A stretch of DNA of 64,000 nucleotides, taken from positions 44,904-108,903 of the forward strand of contig NZ_QNRI01000011.1 of NCBI RefSeq assembly GCF_003315295.1. Reading direction: 5' to 3'. The position numbers were made by a program, and so were the translations under genes. The notes beneath the pieces were generated by a model, which saw only the letters and a program-made list of their open reading frames with translations, was not told the DNA's origin and did no database searches. Shown here one piece after another: positions 9,965-19,531 of the stretch (positions are counted from its first letter, which is position 1; the number at the start of each line of letters is the position of its first letter). The stretch is from Paraliobacillus ryukyuensis (GTDB lineage: Bacteria; Bacillota; Bacilli; Bacillales; Amphibacillaceae).

Positions 9965-11226
9965 TAGATGACCACCTCTATTGTTTCTTGTTGTAATGCT
10001 TCTTTTGTAATTGGATTTATGGTTATCCCAACATTACTACATTGCTGCATCAACCATTGATCATTGTCTGTCCATTTACTACTCGCCTTAACAAAATAAA
10101 CAACAACATGTTTCACTTGCTTTCGAAGTTGTTCAAAGGCTTGCATACGTTCTTTTGTTAGTTGATACACAAAAACATGAGCGACTAAGTTTGTTGGTAG
10201 TTGTTTCACCTGTTTGCTAAGTTGTCTTGAAAAATCCACCATAGCATTCGGTTGCACCTGTGTTAAATAATGCTGGATGGCATCTTTTTTTCCATGCTGC
10301 GCCGGTGGAAAATACACGCTTTTCTCCCCGACACCAAGCAGTCCAACATTAACGGAAGTATTGCTATAATGATTGATAAACGATTGAATTAGTTCCACAC
10401 ATGCTTCAAATGCTAGCAAATTAGAATTTGGACTGTAAGTCGAATCCATAATAAGTAATTCATCCGCATTTTTTTCTTGTTCGAATTCTTTTGTCATCAC
10501 TTCTTGCTTTCGTGCTGTGGTTTTCCAATCTACCCACGAAAATTTATCTCCCGGCATATATTCACGTACACCAGTTACCACATGTGTATTCGACGAATGA
10601 ACAGAGTAAATTGGAGATGCTCCCTCCTCTAAGGTGTAGCGTTGCTTTTGTTTAACCGCTAGTTTTCGACTTCTTGGGTAGACAACTAATTGATCTTCTA
10701 AGGGAATAATATATTCTTTCTTAATAAATCCAAAAAAATCACTTGTTTTTAACCGAACCGCTTGAAAAGCATGTTTACCTCGAGGGAGGTGACGCATTTC
10801 ATACGTGTAGGTTAACTGTTTTGCAAACAAAGGAAAGCGAATGTTTTTCTGCTGGCGCTTTGCACGTGTTGTATTTCGTTCATCGAGCAATTGATAGATA
10901 TTTTTATCGTAATAGTTTTCCGTGAGAGATTCGGAAAAACAATCTTCAATAATAAGGAATGGAATAGGAATACGAAATCGTTGGGTTAGTTTCAAGGTTA
11001 CCTGTATTTCTCCCCCTGTATATTGCACCCGCTTGGATATAACACGTTTTAATTTCCATGTGGATAATGGATAGAAAAGAAAAAGTAAAAAGTAGATAAA
11101 CATCGGAACAAAGGAATAGAATAAAAACCAACTAACAAAGCCACCTTGAAACATGGCATAAGAAAATAAAACACCAAAAAGAACAAGCAGCTGTATTAAT
11201 TTCAAGAAGAAACGCGCTGGACTCAT
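9964..11226 (-). CDS. yeaD: DUF58 (VWA-like) membrane protein, YeaD homologue
   Basis: A 420-residue protein with two N-terminal transmembrane helices (about 10-50), a beta-rich segment, and the DUF58 signature GVREYMPGDKFSWVDWK followed by TTARKQEVMTKEFEQE (about 205-245). A C-terminal von Willebrand A-like fold includes LLIMDSTYSPNSN, with Asp and Ser in MIDAS-like positions. It overlaps the MoxR gene by four bases and the transglutaminase gene by one base. The three-gene unit is the common MoxR-DUF58-TGase module, thought to assemble or activate an envelope complex. Confidence 0.92.
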   Translation of the reverse strand: MSPARFFLKLIQLLVLFGVLFSYAMFQGGFVSWFLFYSFVPMFIYFLLFLFYPLSTWKLKRVISKRVQYTGGEIQVTLKLTQRFRIPIPFLIIEDCFSESLTENYYDKNIYQLLDERNTTRAKRQQKNIRFPLFAKQLTYTYEMRHLPRGKHAFQAVRLKTSDFFGFIKKEYIIPLEDQLVVYPRSRKLAVKQKQRYTLEEGASPIYSVHSSNTHVVTGVREYMPGDKFSWVDWKTTARKQEVMTKEFEQEKNADELLIMDSTYSPNSNLLAFEACVELIQSFINHYSNTSVNVGLLGVGEKSVYFPPAQHGKKDAIQHYLTQVQPNAMVDFSRQLSKQVKQLPTNLVAHVFVYQLTKERMQAFEQLRKQVKHVVVYFVKASSKWTDNDQWLMQQCSNVGITINPITKEALQQETIEVVI

Positions 11227-12185
11227 TTAAATTGTCCCTTCCGATTCGGTACAGCGATTTCTTCAAGCAGTTGTTCGATAACTTTTGCTGATTCTACTCC
11301 CTCAAACTTTGCTTCTGCTGATAGAATAATTCGATGTCCTAACACATGCGGCGCAAGATATTTCACATCATCTGGTAACACATAATCCCGTGCACATATA
11401 AATGCATAAGCTTTTGCTGCGCGCATTAATGCAATCGACCCCCTTGGGCTGACACCTAAGTATACTGAGGGATGATTTCGTGTAGCTGTAATTAACCCAA
11501 CTATATATTGTTGGACCAATTTATCAACAAAAACTTCTGCTACTTGTTGTTGTAAATCTAGTAATTCTTCTTTATTCATAACGGCTTCTGTCATTTCAAT
11601 CGGATGTCGTCCTGAAATGTTGTGTAGCATTTCTAATTCTTGTGCTTCCGTAGGATATCCCATCTTCAATTTTATTAAAAAACGGTCTAATTGAGCTTCA
11701 GGTAATGGGTATGTTCCCTCATATTCAATGGGGTTCTGTGTTGCCATCACAAAGAATGGCTGCTTTAAGTGAATTGTTTGTCCATCTACCGTTACACTGT
11801 GTTCCTCCATCGCTTCTAGTAAAGAGGACTGTGTTTTAGGAGATGTACGATTGACTTCATCTGCCAACACGATATCGCCCATAATAGGGCCATTTCGAAA
11901 TTCAAAATTCATTTCTTTTGGATTATAAATGGAAACACCAGTAACATCTGAAGGTAATAAATCTGGGGTGAATTGGATACGTTTAAACGAACAATCTAGT
12001 GATTTAGCTAGTGTTTTTACAAGCATGGTCTTCCCAACGCCAGGAACGTCTTCTAATAACACATGTCCTTGTGAAAGTAATGCCACCAAACTTAATGTCG
12101 TTACTTCTTCTTTTCCTATGATGACGCGATTAATATTGTTAAGTACTTTCTCAATCTTGGGATGGTAATTCGTCAAATTTATCAT
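11223..12185 (-). CDS. yeaC: MoxR-type AAA+ ATPase, YeaC homologue
   Basis: A chaperone-like ATPase with Walker A GVGKTMLVK (about residue 50), Walker B VLADEVNR (about 106), and the sensor region MATQNPIEYEGTYPLPEAQ. The chosen ATG at 12185 gives about 320 residues, the usual MoxR length. The frame stays open to 12311, but the extra 42 residues look non-native and the region near 12185 has a GGAG/AAGG ribosome-binding site. It is the first gene of the yeaC-yeaD-yebA operon. Confidence 0.93.
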   Translation of the reverse strand: MINLTNYHPKIEKVLNNINRVIIGKEEVTTLSLVALLSQGHVLLEDVPGVGKTMLVKTLAKSLDCSFKRIQFTPDLLPSDVTGVSIYNPKEMNFEFRNGPIMGDIVLADEVNRTSPKTQSSLLEAMEEHSVTVDGQTIHLKQPFFVMATQNPIEYEGTYPLPEAQLDRFLIKLKMGYPTEAQELEMLHNISGRHPIEMTEAVMNKEELLDLQQQVAEVFVDKLVQQYIVGLITATRNHPSVYLGVSPRGSIALMRAAKAYAFICARDYVLPDDVKYLAPHVLGHRIILSAEAKFEGVESAKVIEQLLEEIAVPNRKGQFK

Positions 12186-12355
12186 GCAATCCTTGTTCTC
12201 CTTCCAACCAGCTATTTCATTGATGCTACAAAAATAAATCATTATATTAACTATACTACAAGAGGGTAAGGATAACGCAAGTACATCGATTAGAAAATTT
12301 AGGAATGTCATTAATTCTTAATATAACGATAGTAGTTTAAAAGAGAAAAATAAAA

Positions 12356-12393
12356 ATGCGACCTATAGGTACTAAAAAGCCTATAGATCGCAT
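12356..12393 (-). terminator. Terminator after the Ktr-type gene
   Basis: The hairpin ATGCGATCTATAGG / CCTATAGGTCGCAT on the minus strand is followed by a T-rich tail (TTTTTATTTTT). It ends the potassium-transporter transcript. Confidence 0.85.
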
Positions 12394-12407
12394 AATAGAT
12401 TGCTGTT

Positions 12408-13775
12408 TTAACCAATGATAATTTTCTCTGTTGGATAACGAAATACATCTTTTTTCTCTTTCCCACGAATAATGAATAAGAATGAAAAGATACCAATTCG
12501 TCCAACAAACATTAAAAACATAATAATAAATTTGCCTACGACACTAAGCTCAGGTGTAATACCTAGCGATAAACCTGTCGTACCAAAAGCAGACGCCACT
12601 TCAAACAGAATAGCGAGTGCAGAAAAATCTTCAGTCACTGTTAAAACAATGGTAGAAGCAATACATAGCATCGCCGCGGTCGTAATAACGATGTAGGAAC
12701 GCATAATATCTACTTGTGAGATTTGGCGACCAAATACTTTGATTGTTTCATTCCCTTTTGCGTAGCTAAAAATAGATAATAGCATAATAGCAAACGTAGT
12801 CGTTCGAATTCCTCCCCCTACACTACTTGGTGACGCTCCAATAAACATTAGGCCGCTCATCATAAGTAAAGTAGGTACTGAAAATTGATTCATATCCATA
12901 GTCGCAAGTCCACCATTTCTAGTTGTTGCAGACTGGAAAAGGCTATAGAAAAACGATTCATGCCAAGACTTATCTGCAAAAAAGTGCGTTCGTTCAAATA
13001 AGAAGATAAGTACACCACCAACAACAATTAAGCCAAAAAAAGTAATGGTCGTTAATTTCGTGAACAAGGAAAACGCATGTTTTTCATTGATCCCATGTTC
13101 TTTTCCTCTGATCAAATCTTGTATTTCAATTAGAACAGGAAAGCCGATAGCACCTAGTATCAATAGCACGATATTAATAAATTGCACGAAATAATCATCG
13201 GCAAATGGAATAAGTGAATTTCCAGTGATATCAAATCCAGCGTTGGTTGTTGCACTAACCGCACCGAAGAATCCCTGGATGAGTGCTTCGGTCCATGTAT
13301 CGTAATAACTTAGAAAATAAGTGCTTAATATAACTGTTCCAATAAGTTCAATGATTAAGATAAGTTGTAAAATCTTCAGCATTAATTTAACTAACCCTGA
13401 TAATGTTGTTCGATTTTGGTCTTGCCTAATCAATTGTCTGGCACGTATACCAATTTTTTTACCAAAAAGAATATAGATAAACGTCCCAAGCGTCATAATA
13501 CCAATTCCACCGAATTGCAAAATAAAGGCTAAGGCAATATGGCCTGCTGCATTAAATGTCTCTGCAGTAGAAGCAACCGTTAATCCTGTCACACTAATTG
13601 CACTAATAGCTGTGAACAGCGTATCAATAAACGAAAGACTAGCTCCTTCCGCTTTGAAAAAGGGCATACTTAACACAATCGTTGAAAAGGCTACAGCAAC
13701 TACATAAAATAGCACGATTAATTGTACAGTTGAAAGTTGTTTTGCTAATTTGAATTGTTTAGAAAAGAATGGCAT
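12408..13775 (-). CDS. Ktr/Trk-type potassium channel subunit (KtrB/KtrD family)
   Basis: A 455-residue integral membrane protein that forms the K+ translocating subunit and works with a cytoplasmic RCK protein (KtrA/KtrC), not found here. Four M1-P-M2 repeats are visible from their filter glycines: SVTGLT (near 62), TTNAGFD, TRNGGLA and FGTTGLSLG. About eight to ten hydrophobic helices are present. Length and filter set match KtrB/KtrD, and the two cannot be told apart here. It is transcribed alone, with its own terminator. Potassium uptake fits an organism facing osmotic stress. Confidence 0.93.
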   Translation of the reverse strand: MPFFSKQFKLAKQLSTVQLIVLFYVVAVAFSTIVLSMPFFKAEGASLSFIDTLFTAISAISVTGLTVASTAETFNAAGHIALAFILQFGGIGIMTLGTFIYILFGKKIGIRARQLIRQDQNRTTLSGLVKLMLKILQLILIIELIGTVILSTYFLSYYDTWTEALIQGFFGAVSATTNAGFDITGNSLIPFADDYFVQFINIVLLILGAIGFPVLIEIQDLIRGKEHGINEKHAFSLFTKLTTITFFGLIVVGGVLIFLFERTHFFADKSWHESFFYSLFQSATTRNGGLATMDMNQFSVPTLLMMSGLMFIGASPSSVGGGIRTTTFAIMLLSIFSYAKGNETIKVFGRQISQVDIMRSYIVITTAAMLCIASTIVLTVTEDFSALAILFEVASAFGTTGLSLGITPELSVVGKFIIMFLMFVGRIGIFSFLFIIRGKEKKDVFRYPTEKIIIG

Positions 13776-14019
13776 AGTAAGCTCCTTATGCGAATAATTA
13801 CAAAAAACTATTTGTTAGTGTACCATAATCACAAAAACTTAGAAGTATTTTTAAAAATAATTTTACAATCACATAACGCAGAAATATTTTATATCCATGA
13901 TTGATAATAAAGGACAATAACATAGAGAACAACAACATCGTTGATTTTTTTACATGGAAATGAGATAATTTTCCCAATCTAATAGTAGTGTATCTACAAC
14001 GATGGCTGGAGGAAAAGGC

Positions 14020-14793
14020 ATGAAAAGTAATATAGATAGAAAACATAAATTATTTCAACAAGCACTTGATCATACCAAAGTAGGGCTTATCATTACCGAC
14101 CCTGCACTAGAAGATCACCCTATCATATACGTAAATCAAGGTTTCATCAATATGACCGGTTATCAAGCTGATGAAATAATCGGAAAGAATTGTCGTTTTT
14201 TACAAGGAAAAGAAACAAACCCGGAGACAATAGATGCTATTCGTGAGGCAATAAAACAAAAAGAGTCCATTACAGTGCAATTGTATAATTATAAAAAAGA
14301 TGGAATGCCTTTTTGGAATGAGCTGGCGATTGATCCAATGTGGATTGAAGAGGAGCAAAAGCTCTATTTCGTCGGGGTGCAAAAAGATGTAACCTATGAA
14401 AAAGAACAAGAACGGTTGTTGCAAGAAGCATTAAACGAAATGGATGAATTATCTACACCGATTGTACCGGTGGCAGAATCTGTTGCTGTACTTCCCCTAA
14501 TTGGTTCGTTGCACTTCAATCGCATTGATAAACTAACGACTGCAATCTCAACTTATCTTACGAATTCAAAGGATGATCACCTGATTCTTGATTTATCCGG
14601 CTTGTATGAGGTAGATACGTATGTAGCGTCTTCTATTTTAAAGCTGTACGATTTGACAGCTTTAATTGGCACGCAACTGATTCTAACAGGCATACGACCA
14701 GAGTTAGCCATTAAAACAACAGAGATTGGTGAAAAACTTAAATCAATGAAAACCTATCGCACAGTTAGAGATGCGATGCAAGCCTTGCAATAA
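14020..14793 (+). CDS. ytvA: Blue-light photoreceptor, LOV-STAS protein (YtvA type)
   Basis: A flavin-binding light sensor that feeds the general stress (sigma-B) stressosome in Bacillus. The N-terminal LOV domain holds the photoactive cysteine in GKNCRFLQG (about C58), preceded by YVNQGFINMTGY. A linker helix leads to a C-terminal STAS domain (about 150-257) with LDLSGLYEVDTYVAS. The ATG at 14020 is chosen because GGAGG lies seven bases upstream; an earlier in-frame ATG at 14002 would include the ribosome-binding site. This gives 257 residues, close to B. subtilis YtvA. Whether it controls sigma-B here is inferred. Confidence 0.95.
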   Translation: MKSNIDRKHKLFQQALDHTKVGLIITDPALEDHPIIYVNQGFINMTGYQADEIIGKNCRFLQGKETNPETIDAIREAIKQKESITVQLYNYKKDGMPFWNELAIDPMWIEEEQKLYFVGVQKDVTYEKEQERLLQEALNEMDELSTPIVPVAESVAVLPLIGSLHFNRIDKLTTAISTYLTNSKDDHLILDLSGLYEVDTYVASSILKLYDLTALIGTQLILTGIRPELAIKTTEIGEKLKSMKTYRTVRDAMQALQ

Positions 14794-14800
14794 TAGGTAA

Positions 14801-14844
14801 AAATGCGAATCACTGAGTAATTAACTCAAATGACTCGCATTTTT
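14801..14844. terminator. Bidirectional terminator between ytvA and ung
   Basis: The arms AAATGCGA..TCA..TGAG and CTCA..TGA.TCGCATTT have A-runs and T-runs on the two sides. It sits between two convergent genes and can serve both. Confidence 0.85.
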
Positions 14845-14845
14845 A

Positions 14846-15541
14846 TTATCTAATCTCATTTGGTATTTTCCAATCAATTGGATCACGACTAGCCTCTCTT
14901 AAGAAACCATTTGCTTTTGAAAAAGGTTTACTTCCGAAAAAGCCTCGATAAGCAGATAAAGGACTTGGATGAGTCGAACGAATGATATAGTGTTTTGAGG
15001 TATCAATCTTCTCCATCTTCTTTTGCGCGGCTGCCCCCCACAAAATAAATACAACTGGTTCATTTTTTTGATTCACCACATCAATCACGCGCTGTGTAAA
15101 TTGTTCCCATCCCATCCCCCGATGCGAGTGGGCTTGACCAGCTCGAACCGTCAACACATTATTTAACAGCAAAACGCCTTCTTTGGCCCATTTCACTAAA
15201 TACCCATGATTCGGTATGGAACAACCGAGATCAGCTTGTAATTCTTTATAAATGTTACGCAATGAAGGTGGAATGGTCACTTCTGGTTTTACAGAGAAAC
15301 TAAGCCCATGTGCTTGATTAGGTCCATGATAAGGATCTTGACCTAGAATAACGACTTTAACATTCTCATAAGATGTGTAATGTAGGGCATTAAAGATATC
15401 ATGCATATCGGGGTAAATCGTTTGTGTAGCATATTCTTTTTTCAAAAATTCTCTTAGTTTTATATAGTAGGCTTGTTCAAATTCAGCTTCTAATAACGGA
15501 GCCCAATCATTATGTAAAATTTGTTTATTCATCACGCTCAA
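14846..15541 (-). CDS. ung: Uracil-DNA glycosylase, family 1
   Basis: Removes uracil from DNA in base-excision repair. All family-1 motifs are present: the catalytic Asp in [14 protein letters not shown] (D69), the [16 protein letters not shown] stretch, and [13 protein letters not shown] with the catalytic His (H191). The 231-residue length is slightly longer than usual; the second Met (residue 4) is an alternative start. It is convergent with ytvA and separated by a shared terminator. Confidence 0.97.
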   Translation of the reverse strand: MSVMNKQILHNDWAPLLEAEFEQAYYIKLREFLKKEYATQTIYPDMHDIFNALHYTSYENVKVVILGQDPYHGPNQAHGLSFSVKPEVTIPPSLRNIYKELQADLGCSIPNHGYLVKWAKEGVLLLNNVLTVRAGQAHSHRGMGWEQFTQRVIDVVNQKNEPVVFILWGAAAQKKMEKIDTSKHYIIRSTHPSPLSAYRGFFGSKPFSKANGFLREASRDPIDWKIPNEIR

Positions 15542-15602
15542 CCTTTTTCTGCATTCTATTATTCTATTAGAATAACACGAAATAATTAAAAATTCGATGA
15601 AG

Positions 15603-15642
15603 AAAAAGATCTATCCTCAGATAATCTGAAGATAGATCTTTT
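15603..15642 (-). terminator. Terminator of the aldehyde dehydrogenase gene
   Basis: The hairpin AAAGATCTATC / GATAGATCTTT lies between the dehydrogenase stop and the ung start, with a T-run on the minus strand side. Confidence 0.8.
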
Positions 15643-15676
15643 CGGTTTGTATAGGCTCTTTCATTTGGAAAACAAA

Positions 15677-17122
15677 TTATTGTTGATACTCCATATAAAC
15701 GGCTTGAGTAACGAGAAAGTCTTCCATGCCGTGTCTTCCGTCCGTTCCGCCAAGTCCAGATTTGCGCATTCCTGCATGATACCCTTGCACCGCTTCCATA
15801 TTTTCTCGGTTTACATACGTTTCTCCGAACTTCAATTGGTTAACGACTTTCATCGCTTCAGATAAATTGTTTGTATAAACAGAAGAGGATAAACCATAAT
15901 CTGTATCATTACCCATCTCAATCGCTTCATCTAATGTATCAAAAGTGACGATAGGAATCACCGGACCAAAAATTTCTTCTTGAATGATCTTCATATCTTG
16001 CTTTACATCTGTAATAATCGTAGGTTCATAAAAATAGCCTTTTTCTTTGCCTTCAGTAGGTTGTCCACCTACTAAGACGTTTGCACCTGCTTGTTCTGCC
16101 TCTTTGACCATTTGATCTACTGCCTCTAACCGCTTTTGACTAACTAAAGGCCCAACATCTGCTTGCTTATTGGTAATTGGATTGTCTACCTCTGCTTCTT
16201 TAAACGCCTCTTTGAGTTTTTCCGTAAAGGCTTCAGCTACACTTTCTTGCACATAAACACGCTCTGCATTTGTGCAAGCTTGGCCATTATTAATTAAACG
16301 AGACTCTTTAATTTTTTCGACGGCTACATCCAAATCCGCATTTTCAGTGACAATAGCTGGAGCCTTACCTCCAAGCTCTAAGTTAACCTTTGTTATATTT
16401 TGCGCAGCCGCTTCCATTACCTTCGTACCAGCAGCAACACTACCTGTCATACTAATCATTGCTACTTTAGGATGAGAAGATAATTGGTTACCAATGGTGG
16501 AGCCAGTACCTGTCACATAATTATAGACACCTTTTGGTACGATATCCATTTCATCAAGTAATTGTGTGAAAAAGTAAGCCGTATTTGGGGTTTGCTGACT
16601 TGGTTTTAATACAATGGTACAACCAGTTACTAATGCAGTAGCCACTTTACGAGCTAAAATAAAAATAGGAAAGTTCCAAGGTACGATCCCTGCAACAACA
16701 CCAATTGGCTTCTTATAAATAAAAATATTCTCACCAGGTCGATCACTTGGTACAATATCTCCTTCAATTCTTCTACCCCATTCAGAGGTATAGCGGAAGA
16801 AATCAATAGCTAAGTCAACTTCCCCACTTGCTAATTCATAATCCTTCCCTTGTTCTTCTTGTAATAAAGAAATAAATTGCTTACGATGTTCCGCTAGTTT
16901 GTCACCTAGTGCTCGTACAATATTTCCCCGTTCAACACCGGGCTTTAACTCCCACGATTTCTGTGCTTGAAACGCAGCATTGACTGCTTTATCCACGTCA
17001 TTTTCTGTTGATTTTGCGATTTTTGAGATAACCTCTTCTGTCGCCGGATTTACTATATCAATAGTTTCGGATGCTTCTGATTCCACAAATTCTCCATTAA
17101 TATAAAGTTTTTGGGTGTTCAT
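15677..17122 (-). CDS. NAD-dependent aldehyde dehydrogenase (AldA-like)
   Basis: Oxidises an aldehyde to the acid with NAD(P)+. The length (481), the general-base Glu in ELGGKAP (E249) and the nucleophile in NNGQACTNAERVYV (C283) are those of the aldehyde dehydrogenase superfamily. Overall features, including the short C-terminal end, resemble lactaldehyde/glycolaldehyde dehydrogenase AldA, but substrate cannot be fixed from sequence. It is divergent from an Old-Yellow-Enzyme homologue across about 200 bases. Paired expression in reactive carbonyl detoxification is possible, but no shared operator was recognised. Confidence 0.92.
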   Translation of the reverse strand: MNTQKLYINGEFVESEASETIDIVNPATEEVISKIAKSTENDVDKAVNAAFQAQKSWELKPGVERGNIVRALGDKLAEHRKQFISLLQEEQGKDYELASGEVDLAIDFFRYTSEWGRRIEGDIVPSDRPGENIFIYKKPIGVVAGIVPWNFPIFILARKVATALVTGCTIVLKPSQQTPNTAYFFTQLLDEMDIVPKGVYNYVTGTGSTIGNQLSSHPKVAMISMTGSVAAGTKVMEAAAQNITKVNLELGGKAPAIVTENADLDVAVEKIKESRLINNGQACTNAERVYVQESVAEAFTEKLKEAFKEAEVDNPITNKQADVGPLVSQKRLEAVDQMVKEAEQAGANVLVGGQPTEGKEKGYFYEPTIITDVKQDMKIIQEEIFGPVIPIVTFDTLDEAIEMGNDTDYGLSSSVYTNNLSEAMKVVNQLKFGETYVNRENMEAVQGYHAGMRKSGLGGTDGRHGMEDFLVTQAVYMEYQQ

Positions 17123-17326
17123 TTTAGCACTCCTTTATATGTGTTTGTTTTCTTCTTCCACCATGATTTACCTATTAAACATATGACTCGTTAAATCATA
17201 ACCAGCCCGTTGGTGATGAGACAATTAGCTTGAAAGCAATTTAATTGTATTTAATAAAAAGAAGTGATACTTTAATGGTTGTTCGTATAAGCTAGTTAGT
17301 AATAAAAAATATTGGAGGAAACGCTT

Positions 17327-18463
17327 GTGAACAAAGACTATGCGCCACTATTTGAATCGTATACATTGCCAAACGGAGAAGTAATTAGAAATCGGATTAT
17401 TATGGCGCCAATGACTAATTATTCTTCTAACCCAGATGGTTCCGTAACCGACGAAGAAATTTCCTACTATAGTCGACGCGCTGAAGGAGTAGGAGCTATT
17501 ATCACAGCTGTAGCTAACATTACACCTGGAGGGAAAGGGTTCCCTGGTGAAATTGGCGTTGATCGTGATGAGTTAATACCTAGCTTATCCAAATTAGCAT
17601 CTGCAATCAAAAGTAAAGGTGCAAAAGCTATCTTACAAATTTTCCACGCAGGAAGATTGGCACCTGAAGATTTACTTCCGAACGGGGATGTTGTAGCACC
17701 AAGTAACATACCAGCAGAACGGGCTGGAACAATCAATCCGAGACCAAGAGAATTAACTGTTGAAGAAATTGATGACATTATCAAAGCTTTCGGTGATGCC
17801 ACTCGCCGAGCAATGGAAGCAGGATTTGACGGTGTCGAAATACACGGAGCAAATGGTTATTTAATTCAACAATTCTTCTCCCCCCACGCCAATCGTCGAG
17901 AAGATACATATGGTGGATCCGTTGAAAAACGAATGACATTCCCGCTAAAAGTAATTGATGAAGTACAAAAAACAGTGAAACAATATGGAGATGCATCTTT
18001 TATCGTTGGATATCGCTTTTCACCAGAGGAACCAGAAACACCTGGTATTACCATGGGGCAAACATTGCAATTGGTGGATCGCTTAGCTGACAAAGGGCTT
18101 GATTATTTACATGTTTCTTTAATGGACTTTTGGTCAAAAGCACGAAGAGAAGCGGATACAACGAAAACAAGAATTGAATTATTGCTCAAACAAATCAATA
18201 AACGTGTACCATTAATTGGCGTTGGCTCGATATATCAAGCAGATGATGCAAAAGCTGCTATGAAAACCGGGGTTGAGTTTCTAGCACTAGGTCGCGAACT
18301 AGTCATGGATCCAGAATGGGCTAAAAAAATCCAAGAAGGTAAAGAAGATACCATTGTAACCACGTTAGATACGACAAAAAAAGATGAACTAGACGTTCCT
18401 GAACCCCTATGGAATATCATCACATCTGTACCCGGATGGTTCCCAGGCATTGCTAAAAACTAA
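17327..18463 (+). CDS. NADH:flavin oxidoreductase, Old Yellow Enzyme family
   Basis: An FMN TIM-barrel ene-reductase that reduces activated C=C bonds. It has MAPMTNYSSNPDGSVTDEEI near the N-terminus, the His/Asn pair that binds the substrate oxygen in EIHGANGYLIQQFFSP (H173, N176), then HANRREDTYGGS, and a phosphate-binding end at GVGSIYQADDAK. GTG at 17327 is preferred because GGAGGA sits seven bases before it; the upstream in-frame TTG at 17312 overlaps that site. The protein is about 378 residues. A terminator follows directly. Confidence 0.93.
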   Translation: MNKDYAPLFESYTLPNGEVIRNRIIMAPMTNYSSNPDGSVTDEEISYYSRRAEGVGAIITAVANITPGGKGFPGEIGVDRDELIPSLSKLASAIKSKGAKAILQIFHAGRLAPEDLLPNGDVVAPSNIPAERAGTINPRPRELTVEEIDDIIKAFGDATRRAMEAGFDGVEIHGANGYLIQQFFSPHANRREDTYGGSVEKRMTFPLKVIDEVQKTVKQYGDASFIVGYRFSPEEPETPGITMGQTLQLVDRLADKGLDYLHVSLMDFWSKARREADTTKTRIELLLKQINKRVPLIGVGSIYQADDAKAAMKTGVEFLALGRELVMDPEWAKKIQEGKEDTIVTTLDTTKKDELDVPEPLWNIITSVPGWFPGIAKN

Positions 18464-18466
18464 TGT

Positions 18467-18501
18467 AAAAAGTAGTTTTCCATTTCGGAAAACTACTTTT
18501 T
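18467..18501 (+). terminator. Terminator after the OYE gene
   Basis: The perfect hairpin AAAAAGTAGTTTTCC / GGAAAACTACTTTTT lies directly after the stop codon. Confidence 0.9.
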
Positions 18502-18544
18502 ATGTAGGACAATAAATTAGAAAACTGCTCATTCTATGATTATG

Positions 18545-19366
18545 TTAGTTAAAGTTTGTTTCCATAAAACTTTTTAATTTATTAGATGTTTCATTTAATG
18601 TCTCAATCTCATTCATAAATTCACTTACTAATTGCGCTTCCTCTTGTGATGATTTTGTTATCTCTTGAAAATCATTTTGTAACGAATGAATCGAGTTTTG
18701 AATAGCATTAAGTGTTTCTTCAATTGTTTCTGTAGCATTTTTTGAATCTAAGGATAGCTTCCTTACCTCGGAGGCCACTACACCAAATCCTGCTCCCTCG
18801 TTTCCCACGCGTGCTGCTTCAATAGCCGCATTTAATCCAAGTAAGTTCGTTTGTTCACTGATACCTTTAATCGTATTGGTCACATGTGTTACTTCCGAGG
18901 AATGCTCAACCGTTTTTTCTGTATTTTTCTGGATTTGTTCAGCTGTTGTAGATAACTCTTCTGAGTGAGCAGCAATATGTTGAACCTTTCCTAATAAAGA
19001 ATCTGCTACCATATCCATTGAATCAATTATATTTTTGAACATTTCTTGTCTTGTTGTGCTAACAGCGGCATTAACAGCAGCGATGATATCTCCTTTGTCA
19101 TCTTTAATCGGAAAAGAAATACTAGTAAACGGCACACCAAACTCTTCTTTTGGAACTTTTAGTGTAGTTGTACCTCCACGATCAACCATCGCATAATTAA
19201 GATAACCTTCAGGTAGACTTTCACCTGGTTTATGGCCAAAGTCCAATTCTGTACTCGGTGAATAGTATAGGTACTTTTCATGATCAAATACAGTTATCAT
19301 CGTGTCCTCCGTTAACAACTCTTTAATGTATGGTATTGATGTAATAAATGCTTGTACTTTATCCAA
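18545..19366 (-). CDS. Short soluble methyl-accepting chemotaxis-type protein
   Basis: A chemoreceptor-like protein of about 273 residues without any membrane helix. An N-terminal sensory-type domain (about 1-110) precedes a shortened signalling hairpin whose tip reads [20 protein letters not shown]. The TTG at 19366 is preferred since AAGGGGG lies eight bases upstream; the open frame extends to 19399 through the ribosome-binding site. Residues such as [11 protein letters not shown] suggest a small ligand-binding module of unknown specificity. It probably acts in the cytoplasm, either joining receptor arrays or acting as a decoy sensor. It is convergent with the OYE gene and adjacent to a full-length receptor. 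Confidence 0.85.
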   Translation of the reverse strand: MDKVQAFITSIPYIKELLTEDTMITVFDHEKYLYYSPSTELDFGHKPGESLPEGYLNYAMVDRGGTTTLKVPKEEFGVPFTSISFPIKDDKGDIIAAVNAAVSTTRQEMFKNIIDSMDMVADSLLGKVQHIAAHSEELSTTAEQIQKNTEKTVEHSSEVTHVTNTIKGISEQTNLLGLNAAIEAARVGNEGAGFGVVASEVRKLSLDSKNATETIEETLNAIQNSIHSLQNDFQEITKSSQEEAQLVSEFMNEIETLNETSNKLKSFMETNFN

Positions 19367-19531
19367 ACAAAATTCCCCCTTTTTATATTTCATCGACATA
19401 AATCAACTTAAATAAAGGATTGAAATTATCGCATCTTATAATAAAAACACAATGAAACTACATATAATAGGAAATCCTTCTTTTATTTCTGTCAACAAGC
19501 TGTTTCATCAACCAGTGCCTACTTATGCCTT